In this document: one piece after another, positions 34,079 through 43,816 of the stretch
How positions within the stretch are numbered: position 1 is the first letter of the stretch
Layout: each line of letters opens with the position of its first letter
NCBI RefSeq assembly: GCF_900055185.1
Contig: NZ_FIZX01000001.1
Span: forward strand, 1,178,001 to 1,242,000
From: Grimontia celer
GTDB lineage: Bacteria; Pseudomonadota; Gammaproteobacteria; Enterobacterales; Vibrionaceae
DNA: 64,000 nt
Direction: 5' to 3'
The notes under the pieces: generated by a model
Told to the model about the DNA's origin: nothing
The model's database searches: none
What the model saw: the letters and a program-made list of their open reading frames with translations, nothing else
Translations under genes and position numbers: made by a program

Positions 34079-36454
34079 CTAAGCTCTCTGCTCAACGGTG
34101 TTTCCAGAAAGAGACACTGCCGCTGCTATTAAAGCCTGACCGAATGCCAGTCCACCATCATTCGCGGGAACCTGTTGGTGAATCAATACCTCGACGCCTT
34201 GCTGTTTGAGGCGAATAACGGTTTGTTCAAGCAACAATTTGTTTTGGAAAACACCCCCACTGAGCGCCACTTTTGCGGGGAAGTCGAGTGATTGACTCAA
34301 ACGGACAACCATCTTAGAAATTGCCTCTGCAAGGCCGAGGTGAAACTTCATTGCAATCGTGCTTAGCGCGGCACCTGATAATAGATCCTCAAGTAAAATC
34401 GCCCACATCGGTGACGGGTCCATTTGCGTTGATGAGCCACATAGGATGTTGAATGGGTACCCAGCCTGTTCACTCAATGTGCTTTGATTCGCCAGAGCTT
34501 CAAGCTCTATCGCTGCTTGTCCTTCATAGCTTTGCTGATGAATACAAACTGACAGCGCAGCAGATACTGCATCGAACAAGCGCCCAGTTGAAGTTGAACG
34601 TGGCGAATTTAGCCCATTGTCGATCATGGCCGTGAGGGTGTTTATGTCTTTGCCATCGATGTTTAGCTGAGCGAACAAGGCGCTTTTCTGTTCCTCATCG
34701 ACGTTTGATTTGTTTAACCAGGCAACCAGATTTCTCCAGGGCTGGATAATCGCTTGGTTGCCGCCGGGAAGTGAGACTGGGAGAAGATGGCCAATGCGCT
34801 CGAAACCAAGGTAGTCAGCAAGAAGAAACTCACCACCCCAGAACGTCCCGTCGCTGCCAAAGCCCAACCCATCTAACACCACCCCAAGCACCTTTTCATG
34901 ATCTATTGGTAGATTGTTCTCTCCCATGCAGGCGGCGATATGGGCATGGTGATGCTGAACCTCGACAAGTGCTTTTGTATCAAAGGTGGATTTGGCGAAT
35001 TTCGTGGCAATGTATTCGGGGTGGCAATCGACCGCGATACGTTCAGGTTTAAATCGATACAATGACTGGTAATGAGCTAACGTATATTGAAAGTCATCCC
35101 ACACCTTCAGACTTTCTAAATCCCCGATGTATTGGCTGAGAATGGCGCCATGCCCTGATAGCAGGCAAAAGGCGTTTTTCACTTCACCGCCAAGGGCAAG
35201 CACTTGGGGCGCTTGATCAAACCCCTTTGGTAAAGGAATGGGACTGGGTGCCAACCCTCTTGCACGGCGAATTACCTGAAGTCCTAATTCGGTTTGCCTT
35301 AACACAGAATCATCAGCGCGGATGACGATATCTCGATTGTGGACCAACCAGAAATCGGCAATACCTTCGAGCTCCGAAAACGCTTCATCATTACCTGTGC
35401 ACTGCGGATTACCGCTCAAGTTAGCAGACGTCATGACCAATGGGATATCAGCATCCCGGCAGAGCAAAAGATGCAAAGGCGTTGATGGCAACATGACGCC
35501 CAATTCCGCCAAATCAGGGGCAACATAAGGTGATATTTCAGGGCCAATACTTTCATGGTGTGACGTTGTCACATTACGTAAGGGCATGATAACTACTGGG
35601 CTGGCGGCACTCCTCAGCGATTGCGCTCCCTCTTCCGATGCAAGGCAATGCGTCATGACTTGTTCCATGTCCCTCATCATCACCGCAAAGGGTTTTGCCG
35701 GTCTTTTCTTACGGCGTCTAAGCTCAGACACGGCATCATTGTTTGTGGCATCACACGCCAAATGAAAACCGCCCAACCCTTTTACCGCAATAATCTTTCC
35801 TTGCTTGAGCAAACTGGCTGCCACTTCAATGGCATCGGTAGCCCCAATTGAATCCGGTTCTATCTTTCGTTGGTTTTCATCAAATAACCGAAGCGTAGGA
35901 CCGCAATCGGCACAGGCAACAGGCTGGGCATGAAAACGTCGATTGGCTGGGTTTTGATATTCCTGCTCACAAGCATCACAAAGTGGGAATGTCGCCATGC
36001 TTGTTTTTGGGCGATCGTAAGGCAGTGCTTTGGTAATGGTCAGTCTGGGGCCGCAATGAGTGCAATTAGTAAAGGGGTAACGGTATCGACGGCTGCTTGG
36101 ATCCAGTGTCTCTTCGATACATTGCGGACAAACTGCAGCATCAACCGGAATGCCGGCGCTTATCTGAGCAGATTCATGGCTTTCGACAATTTCAAAGCTA
36201 TCTGGAGGCGGGGATGTTAGCGAGGCTGAATCAATATCTACTGACGTGATGGTCGCAAGCGGTGGGCACTCAAGCTCTAAGGCGCGAACAAACTTTATGG
36301 CGAGCGTTTCGTCACACCATAGTTCGACAATCACGCCTTCGCCATCATTGAGTACATGCCCCTGTAGCGATAAACCGCGTGCTACCCGCCAGACGGTAGG
36401 CCTGAAGCCTACCCCCTGAACAACGCCGCGGATCCTGATCCGAAACCCAGTCAT
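34079..36454 (-). CDS. hypF: Carbamoyltransferase HypF
   Basis: The 791-residue protein has all HypF modules in order. The acylphosphatase domain is RIRGVVQGVGFRPTVWR (residues 6-22). Zinc fingers are CPQCIEET, CTHCGPR, CDACEQEY and CADCGPT. A YrdC/Sua5 domain (AVKGLGGFHLACDA) and a Kae1-like domain with VQHHHAHIAACMGEN follow. HypF turns carbamoyl phosphate into the thiocyanate precursor of the active-site CN ligands, handing it to HypE. The gene is 6 nt from hupE and serves both hydrogenases of the island. A matS site lies inside it. Confidence 0.97.
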   Translation of the reverse strand: MTGFRIRIRGVVQGVGFRPTVWRVARGLSLQGHVLNDGEGVIVELWCDETLAIKFVRALELECPPLATITSVDIDSASLTSPPPDSFEIVESHESAQISAGIPVDAAVCPQCIEETLDPSSRRYRYPFTNCTHCGPRLTITKALPYDRPKTSMATFPLCDACEQEYQNPANRRFHAQPVACADCGPTLRLFDENQRKIEPDSIGATDAIEVAASLLKQGKIIAVKGLGGFHLACDATNNDAVSELRRRKKRPAKPFAVMMRDMEQVMTHCLASEEGAQSLRSAASPVVIMPLRNVTTSHHESIGPEISPYVAPDLAELGVMLPSTPLHLLLCRDADIPLVMTSANLSGNPQCTGNDEAFSELEGIADFWLVHNRDIVIRADDSVLRQTELGLQVIRRARGLAPSPIPLPKGFDQAPQVLALGGEVKNAFCLLSGHGAILSQYIGDLESLKVWDDFQYTLAHYQSLYRFKPERIAVDCHPEYIATKFAKSTFDTKALVEVQHHHAHIAACMGENNLPIDHEKVLGVVLDGLGFGSDGTFWGGEFLLADYLGFERIGHLLPVSLPGGNQAIIQPWRNLVAWLNKSNVDEEQKSALFAQLNIDGKDINTLTAMIDNGLNSPRSTSTGRLFDAVSAALSVCIHQQSYEGQAAIELEALANQSTLSEQAGYPFNILCGSSTQMDPSPMWAILLEDLLSGAALSTIAMKFHLGLAEAISKMVVRLSQSLDFPAKVALSGGVFQNKLLLEQTVIRLKQQGVEVLIHQQVPANDGGLAFGQALIAAAVSLSGNTVEQRA
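35560..35572. promoter_or_regulatory. matS site (MatP binding)
   Basis: GTGACGTTGTCAC, an exact consensus match inside hypF. Confidence 0.85.
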
Positions 36455-36460
36455 AAATTC

Positions 36461-37072
36461 CTATGACATAAGTAACTGATACACGCCGCTAAGCGTAACC
36501 AAACCGCCTGAAACCGGCATCACAAGCTTATTCGCGAATGATCGACTCTCCGCTCCAGCAATCAGCAGGTTTGCAACTGTATATCCGACAAAAATCAGTG
36601 AAGCGGACGCAAACAGGAAGCCGGCAAAGTAAGATGCTACATCCGCTGAATATGGCATTTCAACACCGTGCGCAGCACCATGAAAGAGAGCAAAACTCGC
36701 TGTCATTGGCAGCGTGATACCCAAAGGCAGACGTTTTCCAGCCACCAGCAGAATGCCGAGAAGAATGACGGAAATGGCGATCCCCATTTCCACCAGCGGT
36801 AAAGCAAAATTAGAAAAAGCCAGTGCAGCGCCAAAGGCCATCATGGCGAGAAAAACGGAAGGGATCATTGAACCGCTGTGTTTTATTCCTTCGCTTTTAA
36901 GCATAAAAGCCCAAATACCAATAGCAGCCATGGCAATAACATGGTCAGCGCCCATCAGCGGATGGCCGAAGCCAGCAAGAAAACCACTAACGTCATGGCC
37001 GGTATGGGCAAACGTGGTTAGCGGTGCAGATCCAATCAGAATTGTGGCGAGTTTGAGTCCATTACGTTTCAT
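36461..37072 (-). CDS. hupE: HupE/UreJ nickel permease
   Basis: The 203-residue protein has a signal-like N-terminus ending FAHTGHD and about six membrane helices. The HupE nickel motif HPLMGADH is visible (residues ~37-44), and HGAAHGVE forms the second His cluster. HupE proteins import Ni2+ for hydrogenase maturation. I chose the ATG placed 6 nt after AGGAAGG over longer alternatives. It is embedded between hypE and hypF. Confidence 0.92.
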   Translation of the reverse strand: MKRNGLKLATILIGSAPLTTFAHTGHDVSGFLAGFGHPLMGADHVIAMAAIGIWAFMLKSEGIKHSGSMIPSVFLAMMAFGAALAFSNFALPLVEMGIAISVILLGILLVAGKRLPLGITLPMTASFALFHGAAHGVEMPYSADVASYFAGFLFASASLIFVGYTVANLLIAGAESRSFANKLVMPVSGGLVTLSGVYQLLMS

Positions 37073-37110
37073 CTTCATCCTTCCTATTTCGTTTGAAATG
37101 ATTTTCACAG

Positions 37111-38178
37111 TCAGCAAATACGTGGCAGTTGGTCTCCTGTCAGCATGTCTATCATTCGCTCACTGCCAAAAGAGGTTCTCATTGATACGCCAGCGCGTGG
37201 CCTGATATCCGTCAGTGGTGCAACGCGACCAATGATCGCCGAACGCTCGGCACCGGGAAGTTTCCTCAGTGCTTCAACGGCTTGCTCTGCGTGGTTATCA
37301 GGAACAATGGCCAGAAACTTACCTTCATTGGCGAGATAAAGCGGATCGAGCCCCAACAATTCACAGACACCACGAACTTCATCTCTTACAGGTATGGCGG
37401 ATTGATCCAGTATGATCCTGACACCACTGCTTTCGGCGAATTCATTCAATACCGTCGCTATACCGCCTCTAGTTGCATCACGCAGGCAGTGAACCTCATT
37501 GGCTTCCATCAAGGTGCAAACCTCTTTGTAAAGGGAGCGACAATCTGATTGAACGCGGGCTTCCAATCCCAAATCACCGCGGCTTGCCATCACAGTCGCA
37601 CCATGGTCACCAACCCACCCATTTACGATAACCACGTCACCAGGTTGAGCCTGTGAAACACGAAAATCTGTCCCTTGGGGAATCACTCCGACACCTGCCG
37701 TGTTGATAAACAGTTTGTCAGCTGCGCCTTTGTGAACCACTTTGGTGTCACCGGAAACAATCGCAATACCCGCCTCGTCCGCCGCTTTTTTCATGCTGGC
37801 GAGAATGCGCCGTAAAGTGTCGAGCGGAAGTCCTTCTTCAATAATTAAACCGCAGGTTAGATACAGAGGTTTTGCGCCACTCATGGCGAGATCATTGACT
37901 GTGCCATTCACCGCCAAAGAGCCAATATCTCCGCCCGGAAATTCCAGCGGGTCAACGACGAAGGAGTCAGTCGTCATGGCCAACCGGTCTCCCAATTGGG
38001 TTAGCACATTAAGGTCTAGGCGCGCCTGATCTTCCAGCGGCGCAAGATGAAGGTTCGAAAAAGCCGCAACGATTTCTTTTTCAACCAATTCCCGCATCGC
38101 TATCCCGCCGCTACCGTGAGCAAGCGTGATGCGTTCAATATGTTCTTGTTGTTGGCTTTGCTGCTGTTGTAAGGCCAT
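37111..38178 (-). CDS. hypE: Hydrogenase maturation protein HypE
   Basis: The 355-residue PurM-like ATPase dehydrates the C-terminal thiocarboxamide to thiocyanate. The protein begins with a Gln-rich leader and then ITLAHGSGGIAMRELVEKEI. Conserved TDSFVVDPLEFPGGDIG and RDATRGGIATVLNEFA are visible, and it ends in PRIC, the invariant terminal Cys that carries the carbamoyl group. The start is the ATG 7 nt after AAGGAG; longer frames are artefacts. Confidence 0.96.
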   Translation of the reverse strand: MALQQQQSQQQEHIERITLAHGSGGIAMRELVEKEIVAAFSNLHLAPLEDQARLDLNVLTQLGDRLAMTTDSFVVDPLEFPGGDIGSLAVNGTVNDLAMSGAKPLYLTCGLIIEEGLPLDTLRRILASMKKAADEAGIAIVSGDTKVVHKGAADKLFINTAGVGVIPQGTDFRVSQAQPGDVVIVNGWVGDHGATVMASRGDLGLEARVQSDCRSLYKEVCTLMEANEVHCLRDATRGGIATVLNEFAESSGVRIILDQSAIPVRDEVRGVCELLGLDPLYLANEGKFLAIVPDNHAEQAVEALRKLPGAERSAIIGRVAPLTDIRPRAGVSMRTSFGSERMIDMLTGDQLPRIC

Positions 38179-38200
38179 CACTTCTCTCCTTATAAGACAA

Positions 38201-39373
38201 TCAAGCCATAGGCGTGGTATCAACAACAGCGATACGTCCCTGACCTTTATCAGGCGCGCGGAAACCGTGGTTGTAATACGCTGAGCAAGCACCTTCTGTC
38301 GATACCATCAGAGCTCCGAGCGGCGATTGCGGCGTACAGGACTTGCCATACATTTGGCACTGCCAAGGACGAATCAAACCTTTAAGCACTTCGCCACATT
38401 GGCATGTGTCGGGGTCGTTAGAAGATTGACGTGATACCACAAACTTTTGCTCGGCATCCCATGCTGCGTATTCGGGACGGAGACGTACACCTGCATCACC
38501 AATTTCTCCAAAACCACGTAGTTCGGTAACAGGATGCGTGTCGTAGACCCTTTGAATGGCAGCCAAACCGGGATCGTTGCCTTTGTTTTCCACAACGCGA
38601 CGATATTGGTTTTCTACTTCGCAGCGTTGTTCGGCAATTTGGGTTACCAACATCAGGATGGACTGAAGAATATCAAGTGGCTCAAAGCCAGTTATCACAA
38701 TAGGCTTCTGATATTGGTCGACGACAAAGTCAAAAGGATCTTTCCCGATCACCATGCTCACGTGACCCGGCGCGAGGAAACCATCCAGATTCAGATCCGG
38801 CTCATTTAAAATCGCATCTATCGTAGGTGCGGTCGTAATGTGATTGCAGAACAGGGAGAAATTCGTCAGCCCTTCTTTTTCCGCCTGAAGGACGGTCAAG
38901 GCCGTGCTAGGCATAGTGGTTTCAAAACCTAGCGCAAAGAAAACCACTTCCTTGTCGGGATATTGTCTGGCCAGTTCCAGAGCGTCCAAAGGCGAATACA
39001 CCATTCGGATATCACTGCCACAGGCTTTGGCATCTAGTAGACTGCCATTGAGTCCAGGCACACGCATTGCGTCACCAAAGGTGGTGAATATGACATCTGG
39101 ATTAGCTGCAATCTCTATACAGTCATCGACACGTCCCATAGGAAGAACACACACCGGACAACCCGGTCCATGAACCATTTCAATGCGATCTGACAGCAGG
39201 TTCTCAATGCCGTACTTAAACAGTGTGTGAGTGTGTCCGCCACAGAACTCCATTAATTGAAGTGGACGCATTGGTTTACCGCGTTGTTGCTCAATCACGT
39301 CCAATTGCACATTGATCGTATCAACGATGCCTTTAACCACATCAGGGTTACGAAACTCATCAACGTACTTCAT
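38201..39373 (-). CDS. hypD: Hydrogenase maturation protein HypD
   Basis: The 390-residue [4Fe-4S] protein is the scaffold, with HypC, for assembling Fe(CN)2CO. Motifs: MEFCGGHTHTLFKYG, GPGCPVCVLP, FFALGFETTMP, and the C-terminal Cys cluster region DTCQCGEVLKG ... GACSAYY. The start (MKYVDEFRNP) matches E. coli MRFVDEYRAP; an ATG 6 nt upstream is possible. It overlaps hypC by 14 nt. Confidence 0.96.
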   Translation of the reverse strand: MKYVDEFRNPDVVKGIVDTINVQLDVIEQQRGKPMRPLQLMEFCGGHTHTLFKYGIENLLSDRIEMVHGPGCPVCVLPMGRVDDCIEIAANPDVIFTTFGDAMRVPGLNGSLLDAKACGSDIRMVYSPLDALELARQYPDKEVVFFALGFETTMPSTALTVLQAEKEGLTNFSLFCNHITTAPTIDAILNEPDLNLDGFLAPGHVSMVIGKDPFDFVVDQYQKPIVITGFEPLDILQSILMLVTQIAEQRCEVENQYRRVVENKGNDPGLAAIQRVYDTHPVTELRGFGEIGDAGVRLRPEYAAWDAEQKFVVSRQSSNDPDTCQCGEVLKGLIRPWQCQMYGKSCTPQSPLGALMVSTEGACSAYYNHGFRAPDKGQGRIAVVDTTPMA

Positions 39374-39671
39374 GACCATTTTCCCCCTGTTCTTCCTGAG
39401 CCGTTGATTGCGCTATGGCATCCAACTCTTCCTGAAGTTCTCCAATCTCTGCGAGCAGCGTGAGGGTTTTCTCTGCTTCTTCACTGTCGATTTTGCTCAT
39501 GGCAAAACCCACGTGAACCAAGACCCACTCGCCAATCGTTTCGTGTGGATTTTCGCCGCTCAGCACGCAGGCAATGTTCACAGGCCTTCGTACGCCGGAA
39601 ATTTCTACAGTCGCAATACAATTGGCTTCATCTTGAATACCAATAATTTGTCCAGGAATTCCAAGGCACAT
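39360..39671 (-). CDS. hypC: Hydrogenase maturation chaperone HypC
   Basis: The 103-residue protein begins MCLGIPGQI; the N-terminal Cys2 binds the iron precursor and the large subunit. The core WVLVHVGFAMSKIDSEEAE is typical. It is longer than many HypC proteins through a Glu-rich tail that overlaps hypD. One copy must serve both HoxH and HupL unless another HypC-type chaperone is encoded elsewhere. Confidence 0.95.
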   Translation of the reverse strand: MCLGIPGQIIGIQDEANCIATVEISGVRRPVNIACVLSGENPHETIGEWVLVHVGFAMSKIDSEEAEKTLTLLAEIGELQEELDAIAQSTAQEEQGENGHEVR

Positions 39672-39702
39672 CTGCCCTCTCCTTGTGGTTGGGTCAAGTC
39701 AG

Positions 39703-41175
39703 CTATGAATGGTTAAGCTTGTCTTGGTCGAGCCCATAACGTTCTAGCTTGGCGCGAAGTCCGACCCGGGAAAGCCCAAGCTCCAGTGCCGCTTTACTTT
39801 TGTTCCAACGGTGTCTTATGAGGGTCTCTTTTAGGATCCGCGCTTCGAGTATCTCTACTCTCTGTTTCAGACTGCCGTCATCCAGTTCATCGAACATCTC
39901 AGGCAATGTGTCATCAAAATTTTCCATACAAGCGCCTTTCAGCACCTTGGGAGACAGCAAATCAGCACCGAGCTGGGCGGAATCTGCCATCACCAACATT
40001 CGTCTCACTTCGTTTTCGAGCTCTCTGACATTCCCTGGCCAGTGATAAGCTGACATGCAATTCAGCGCTTCCTGAGTAAAACCTTCGACGGTCTTGCCAT
40101 AGGCAACCATATGGCTTTGCAGAATGCTTTTGGCGATAACAGCAATATCCATACTCCGGTCACGAAGTGGAGGAATGTGCAAAGGCACTGCGGCAAGCCG
40201 ATAGAAAAGATCTTCACGAAAGCGTCCTTCCCGGACTTCTTCTTCAAGATTGCGGTTGGTTGCTGAAATAACACGGACATTCACTTTGCGGCTCCGGTTA
40301 CTGCCAAGCGGCCTCATCTCGCCTTCTTGTAAGAACCTGAGTAACTTGACTTGAAACTCCAGCGAAGTATCTCCAATTTCATCGAGAAATACGGTGCCAC
40401 CGTCTGCTTGCTCTAAAAGGCCAATCCGCTCTGACGTTGCGCCGGTAAACGCGCCCCGTGTATGCCCGAACAGTTCGCTCTCCAAAAGCTGAACAGGCAT
40501 CGCGCCACAATTTTCGGTCACAAAAGGCTTATCCGCCCGATGGCTTGAATAGTGGATCGCGCGTGTGATTAATTCTTTACCCGTTCCGGACTCACCCGTC
40601 ACTAACACAGGAATATCAAAAGGCGCAATACGGGCGACATGCTCACAAATTCCTTTCATTGGGCTTTGTTCAGCACACACAATATTGTCGAAATGATGAC
40701 GGTTTTTCAGTTCTGCGCGTTTACGTTTGAGTTGGTCATCCACTTGGGGAGCTGTCACTTTAAGCTCTACATTCAGAAGCTCATTTTCTCGTTGCAGTGC
40801 ATGAAGCCTGACCGCGTTTTGTAGTGTGAGAATCAGGTGCTCGGGCTGCCACGGCTTGGGAATGAAGTTATATATGCCTGCTTCATTAATGCCTTTGATA
40901 AGGTCTTGTGGGTCGGTATAGGCAGAAATAATGATGCGGATTACATCAGGCCATTGCTGGCGGACTTTGGTAAGAAACTCTGTACCCGTGATGTCCGGCA
41001 TCCGTTGATCGGAAACCACGACTTGTACCGGGATCTCCGAAAGGACTCTCTCTGCATCCGCGACATTCTCTGCGGTCAGAACAGTGAAGTCTTCTTCAAG
41101 TATCCTTCGCATGGCCTGCAATGACATTGGCTCATCATCGACCACTAGAACGATGGGTAATCTGGAACTTTGCAT
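39703..41175 (-). CDS. hoxA: NtrC-family response regulator HoxA/HupR
   Basis: The 490-residue regulator has a receiver domain with VVDDEP and phosphorylatable Asp in [10 protein letters not shown] (about residue 57). The AAA+ domain has GESGTGKE and an intact GAFTGA sigma-54 loop, and the Fis-type HTH is [24 protein letters not shown]. This is the architecture of HoxA (Ralstonia) and HupR (Rhodobacter), which drive hydrogenase promoters with sigma-54. Two sigma-54 promoters in the island (42446, 49550) are its likely targets. It lies inside the hyp operon, so it may regulate its own supply. Confidence 0.92.
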   Translation of the reverse strand: MQSSRLPIVLVVDDEPMSLQAMRRILEEDFTVLTAENVADAERVLSEIPVQVVVSDQRMPDITGTEFLTKVRQQWPDVIRIIISAYTDPQDLIKGINEAGIYNFIPKPWQPEHLILTLQNAVRLHALQRENELLNVELKVTAPQVDDQLKRKRAELKNRHHFDNIVCAEQSPMKGICEHVARIAPFDIPVLVTGESGTGKELITRAIHYSSHRADKPFVTENCGAMPVQLLESELFGHTRGAFTGATSERIGLLEQADGGTVFLDEIGDTSLEFQVKLLRFLQEGEMRPLGSNRSRKVNVRVISATNRNLEEEVREGRFREDLFYRLAAVPLHIPPLRDRSMDIAVIAKSILQSHMVAYGKTVEGFTQEALNCMSAYHWPGNVRELENEVRRMLVMADSAQLGADLLSPKVLKGACMENFDDTLPEMFDELDDGSLKQRVEILEARILKETLIRHRWNKSKAALELGLSRVGLRAKLERYGLDQDKLNHS

Positions 41176-41193
41176 GACGACTACACCAAACCC

Positions 41194-42051
41194 TTAGTTA
41201 CCGCTAGCCGAACCAAGCTGCTTTTCCAGCGCTTCAATTTGGTGTAGAAGCTTTGTTTTCTGCTTATTTAATACTTCTGCTTTTTGTTCTTTCAGCCAAT
41301 CAAACCAAAGCTCAATGCCTTCGTTTGACGTCGCAGAGAGTTCGATGATTGTGGCATTAGGGTTGACTTGAAGAATGTATTCCCGGCAACGGTCCAGATT
41401 AAATTGCACGTAAGGCAATAAGTCGATTTTGTTTAAGATAACCAGTTCCGCTGCGGCGAACATATCGGGATACTTAAGGGGTTTATCTTCCCCTTCGGTT
41501 ACGGAAAGAATCGCGACCTTACAATGCTCACCGAGATCAAACGCTGCCGGACAAACTAAGTTGCCGACATTTTCAATAAACAGAAGGGTTTGCGGTTCCA
41601 GTTTTAAGTCATGAGCGGCGTGTCCCACCATGTGTGCGTCAAGATGACATCCCTTACCAGTATTCACCTGAATCGCTGGGACGGAGGTTTCACGAATACG
41701 CTCTGCATCATTGGTGGTTTGCTGGTCGCCTTCAATCACGGCTAACGGCATTAACGCTTTCAATTGATTGAGTGTGTTGACCAATAATGTCGTTTTACCA
41801 GAGCCAGGACTGGACACTAAATTCAGTACTAACTGTCCGTTTGCGAAAAATTGAGCGCGATTTTCGTCAGCATAGTGATCGTTTTGGGCCAGAACATTTT
41901 GTTCAATGCTCACCAAACGAGTCTGACTCATGCCCGGTACGTGTGCACCGGCTGGCCCATCTCCATAGTGATGATCATGCTGTGCCACGTGATCGTGTTC
42001 ATGGTGATGATTTTCAATACTGCTGTCTCCACAGCCACAGACCGTACACAT
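41194..42051 (-). CDS. hypB: Nickel-insertion GTPase HypB
   Basis: The 285-residue protein has an N-terminal CTVCGCGD metal motif and then a His-rich segment ([18 protein letters not shown]) for nickel storage. The G domain has the P-loop [12 protein letters not shown] (about residue 75), the metal site [10 protein letters not shown] and NKIDLLPY (G4). With HypA it delivers Ni2+ to the large subunits. A C-terminal Lys/Gln-rich coiled-coil tail of about 30 residues extends the usual protein. It overlaps hypA by one base. Confidence 0.97.
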   Translation of the reverse strand: MCTVCGCGDSSIENHHHEHDHVAQHDHHYGDGPAGAHVPGMSQTRLVSIEQNVLAQNDHYADENRAQFFANGQLVLNLVSSPGSGKTTLLVNTLNQLKALMPLAVIEGDQQTTNDAERIRETSVPAIQVNTGKGCHLDAHMVGHAAHDLKLEPQTLLFIENVGNLVCPAAFDLGEHCKVAILSVTEGEDKPLKYPDMFAAAELVILNKIDLLPYVQFNLDRCREYILQVNPNATIIELSATSNEGIELWFDWLKEQKAEVLNKQKTKLLHQIEALEKQLGSASGN

Positions 42052-42392
42052 TACTCGACCTCCACATTGGCTATACGCATTTCATCACCTGCAGACAGTG
42101 TGAGACCATGACGTCCACATTGCTGACAAGGGGAATAGCGCTCCTGCATTTCTGATGCGCTTTGGCATGATTCACACCATCCTTGTCCTGAGACCAAGGT
42201 GACTTCCATATCGGCGTCTTCCGCTAACGTTCCAAGCGCGACAATTGGAAAACAAAAACGAAGTGCTTCAACTTCCACTCCCGAAAACAGACCTATTTCT
42301 AAACGCAAGATTTTCACGCGTGAAAAGTCATGAAGCTCAGCTTGGGATTTCAACGTCGTGACGATGCTTTCGCAGATGGATAGTTCGTGCAT
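42051..42392 (-). CDS. hypA: Nickel metallochaperone HypA
   Basis: The 113-residue protein starts [11 protein letters not shown], with the N-terminal Met-His nickel site. The zinc-binding CxxC pairs are CESC and CQQC (residues ~73-92). It is the first gene of the 12-gene hyp-hoxA-hup operon, 43 nt downstream of the predicted sigma-54 start, with AAGGAA before the ATG. Confidence 0.96.
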   Translation of the reverse strand: MHELSICESIVTTLKSQAELHDFSRVKILRLEIGLFSGVEVEALRFCFPIVALGTLAEDADMEVTLVSGQGWCESCQSASEMQERYSPCQQCGRHGLTLSAGDEMRIANVEVE

Positions 42393-42445
42393 GTCGCGGT
42401 TCCTTCGCTAAATTCGTTATAGGGTGTGGGTATATGAGGTAACAG

Positions 42446-42461
42446 AGCACGGACCGTGCCA
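42446..42461 (-). promoter_or_regulatory. Sigma-54 promoter of the hyp-hup operon
   Basis: Read on the - strand, TGGCACGGTCCGTGCT fits TGGCACG-N4-TTGCW with one mismatch (G for the first T of the -12 box). It predicts transcription from near 42435 into hypA. The 200 bp upstream (to the hoxI terminator) is free for HoxA enhancer binding; GAGGCcagtgctgGCGCGCCTC near 42491 is a candidate inverted repeat. Confidence 0.78.
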
Positions 42462-42663
42462 AACAACGGGAGTATGAGGAAATCTACCTCTGAGGCCAGT
42501 GCTGGCGCGCCTCAAAATTAACCACAATGAAACTAGGTATAAACGAAGATTTAACCAAATGCGTAATCAGTGAAAGGTTACTTTCCGTTATTCTCAATAG
42601 CTGGAAACTTTCTAATCAGTACGCGGTTCTGTTAAATGGACAGTCCAAAAGAAAGTGATAAGC

Positions 42664-42698
42664 AAAAAAATCCCCTCTTCGACAAAGCTTGGAGGGGA
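42664..42698 (-). terminator. Terminator of the hox operon
   Basis: The stem TCCCCTC / GAGGGGA with a 14-nt loop has AAAAAAA to its left on the + strand, giving a T-run on the - strand. It lies 49 nt past the hoxI stop, so hyp transcription is independent of hox. Confidence 0.85.
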
Positions 42699-42746
42699 AA
42701 ATAGACCGTAAAAGTAAAAGTAAAAGTAAAATAAGCCTATCGTTGT

Positions 42747-43250
42747 TTAGAAACGACCTTTTCCTCCTGTTGCAATGTAATCTGCTAATTCAGCCTGCTG
42801 CTGACCAATCGCTGTTACGGTATGATGAACACGCTTCACCACCGCTCGCATAAAATCAAACACCAACTTGGGATGCGTCGTAATAAGCGGATCAATATCT
42901 TCACGGTTGAAGCAGAGCACACTGGCTGCGCCTAACGCCTGGACTGAGATACTTCTTGGCTCGCCATCAATAAAACTCAGCTCTCCAATCAAATCGCCTT
43001 GATGCAGTGTATGGAGCAAGCTCGTCTTTCCCGTGCTTTTATTCTCACGACAGAATGCCAATCGCCCTGACGTCACAATGTAAAAGCTATTTGCGACATC
43101 TCCGGTGCGATAGAGAAAATCACCATCATCCAGCGTTATTTCCGTGGCAGCTTGTTGGGCAAGAATGCCAGCGCCAGATTCACCGATGTATTGCCCAATC
43201 GGCGCCTCCAGTATCAAGCGAGCGACGTTTTCTTCTTTGGGTATGTTCAT
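42747..43250 (-). CDS. hoxI: Cyclic-nucleotide-binding-domain hydrogenase partner HoxI
   Basis: The 167-residue protein is a single cNMP-binding domain: LDDGDFLYRTGDVANSFYIVTSGRLAF, then LHQGDLIGELSFIDGEPRSISVQA, followed by a C-terminal helix. It lacks an HTH, so it is not a CRP-type regulator. In Ralstonia eutropha an equal-sized HoxI copurifies with the soluble NAD+-reducing hydrogenase and gives an NADPH entry site. Start chosen: the ATG that overlaps the hoxW stop (ATGA), with AAGGA upstream. It is last in the hox operon. Confidence 0.88.
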   Translation of the reverse strand: MNIPKEENVARLILEAPIGQYIGESGAGILAQQAATEITLDDGDFLYRTGDVANSFYIVTSGRLAFCRENKSTGKTSLLHTLHQGDLIGELSFIDGEPRSISVQALGAASVLCFNREDIDPLITTHPKLVFDFMRAVVKRVHHTVTAIGQQQAELADYIATGGKGRF

Positions 43251-43816
43251 GTTGGTATCCTTGTGCATTCGACAGTTGGGGTGATCGTCGATTCGAAAGA
43301 TTTTTGCGGTACGGCGTTATCATCCGCGCTTACAACACCATCAAGGCACTCAAAAATGCCTTGAGAAACGACAGCGGCGAATGCACTCTTTAGATTGTCA
43401 CTAGCCTCAGGGGTTAACCCTAACGAAAGCTCCCAACGGCTACCTTTGACTGTTAGCAACCAGACATCAGGAAAGACCTGATAACACTGATGGCACATAG
43501 CCACGATGGATTGCACAGAGATGGCGTGGGAAGTGAAAGTATCATCCAACTGAGGCTTCACACGCTTCATCTCATAGTGTGACGTTGTCACCTCTTTAGT
43601 GGCATCCACAAATAAAATGCGCTTATGGCGACGCAATAAATCCACATCTTCAAAGAAGAGTTGATAGTGGCGAACCAACTTGGCACTGGTCTCCCCCAAG
43701 GACTCGATTGCGTCGATGAATGCCCAGCCTAGGCCGTCGTCTTGCCTGCCCACATTGCCAATACCGTAGATCAGATCAAAATCGCTCAAGTGAATCGGGT
43801 TATCTGAATTTTTCAT
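43247..43816 (-). CDS. hoxW: Hydrogenase maturation protease HoxW
   Basis: The 189-residue protease begins, after a short leader, DLIYGIGNVGRQDDGLGWAFID (metal-probing Asp in QDDGLG). Then RILFVDATKE (second Asp) and TSHAISVQSIVAM with the conserved His follow. The C-terminus is longer than in HupD-type proteases. It should remove the 24-residue tail of HoxH. The gene overlaps hoxH by 17 nt and hoxI by 4. A matS site is inside it. Confidence 0.88.
   Translation of the reverse strand: MKNSDNPIHLSDFDLIYGIGNVGRQDDGLGWAFIDAIESLGETSAKLVRHYQLFFEDVDLLRRHKRILFVDATKEVTTSHYEMKRVKPQLDDTFTSHAISVQSIVAMCHQCYQVFPDVWLLTVKGSRWELSLGLTPEASDNLKSAFAAVVSQGIFECLDGVVSADDNAVPQKSFESTITPTVECTRIPT
43579..43591. promoter_or_regulatory. 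matS site (MatP binding)
   Basis: GTGACGTTGTCAC, an exact consensus match inside hoxW. Confidence 0.85.
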
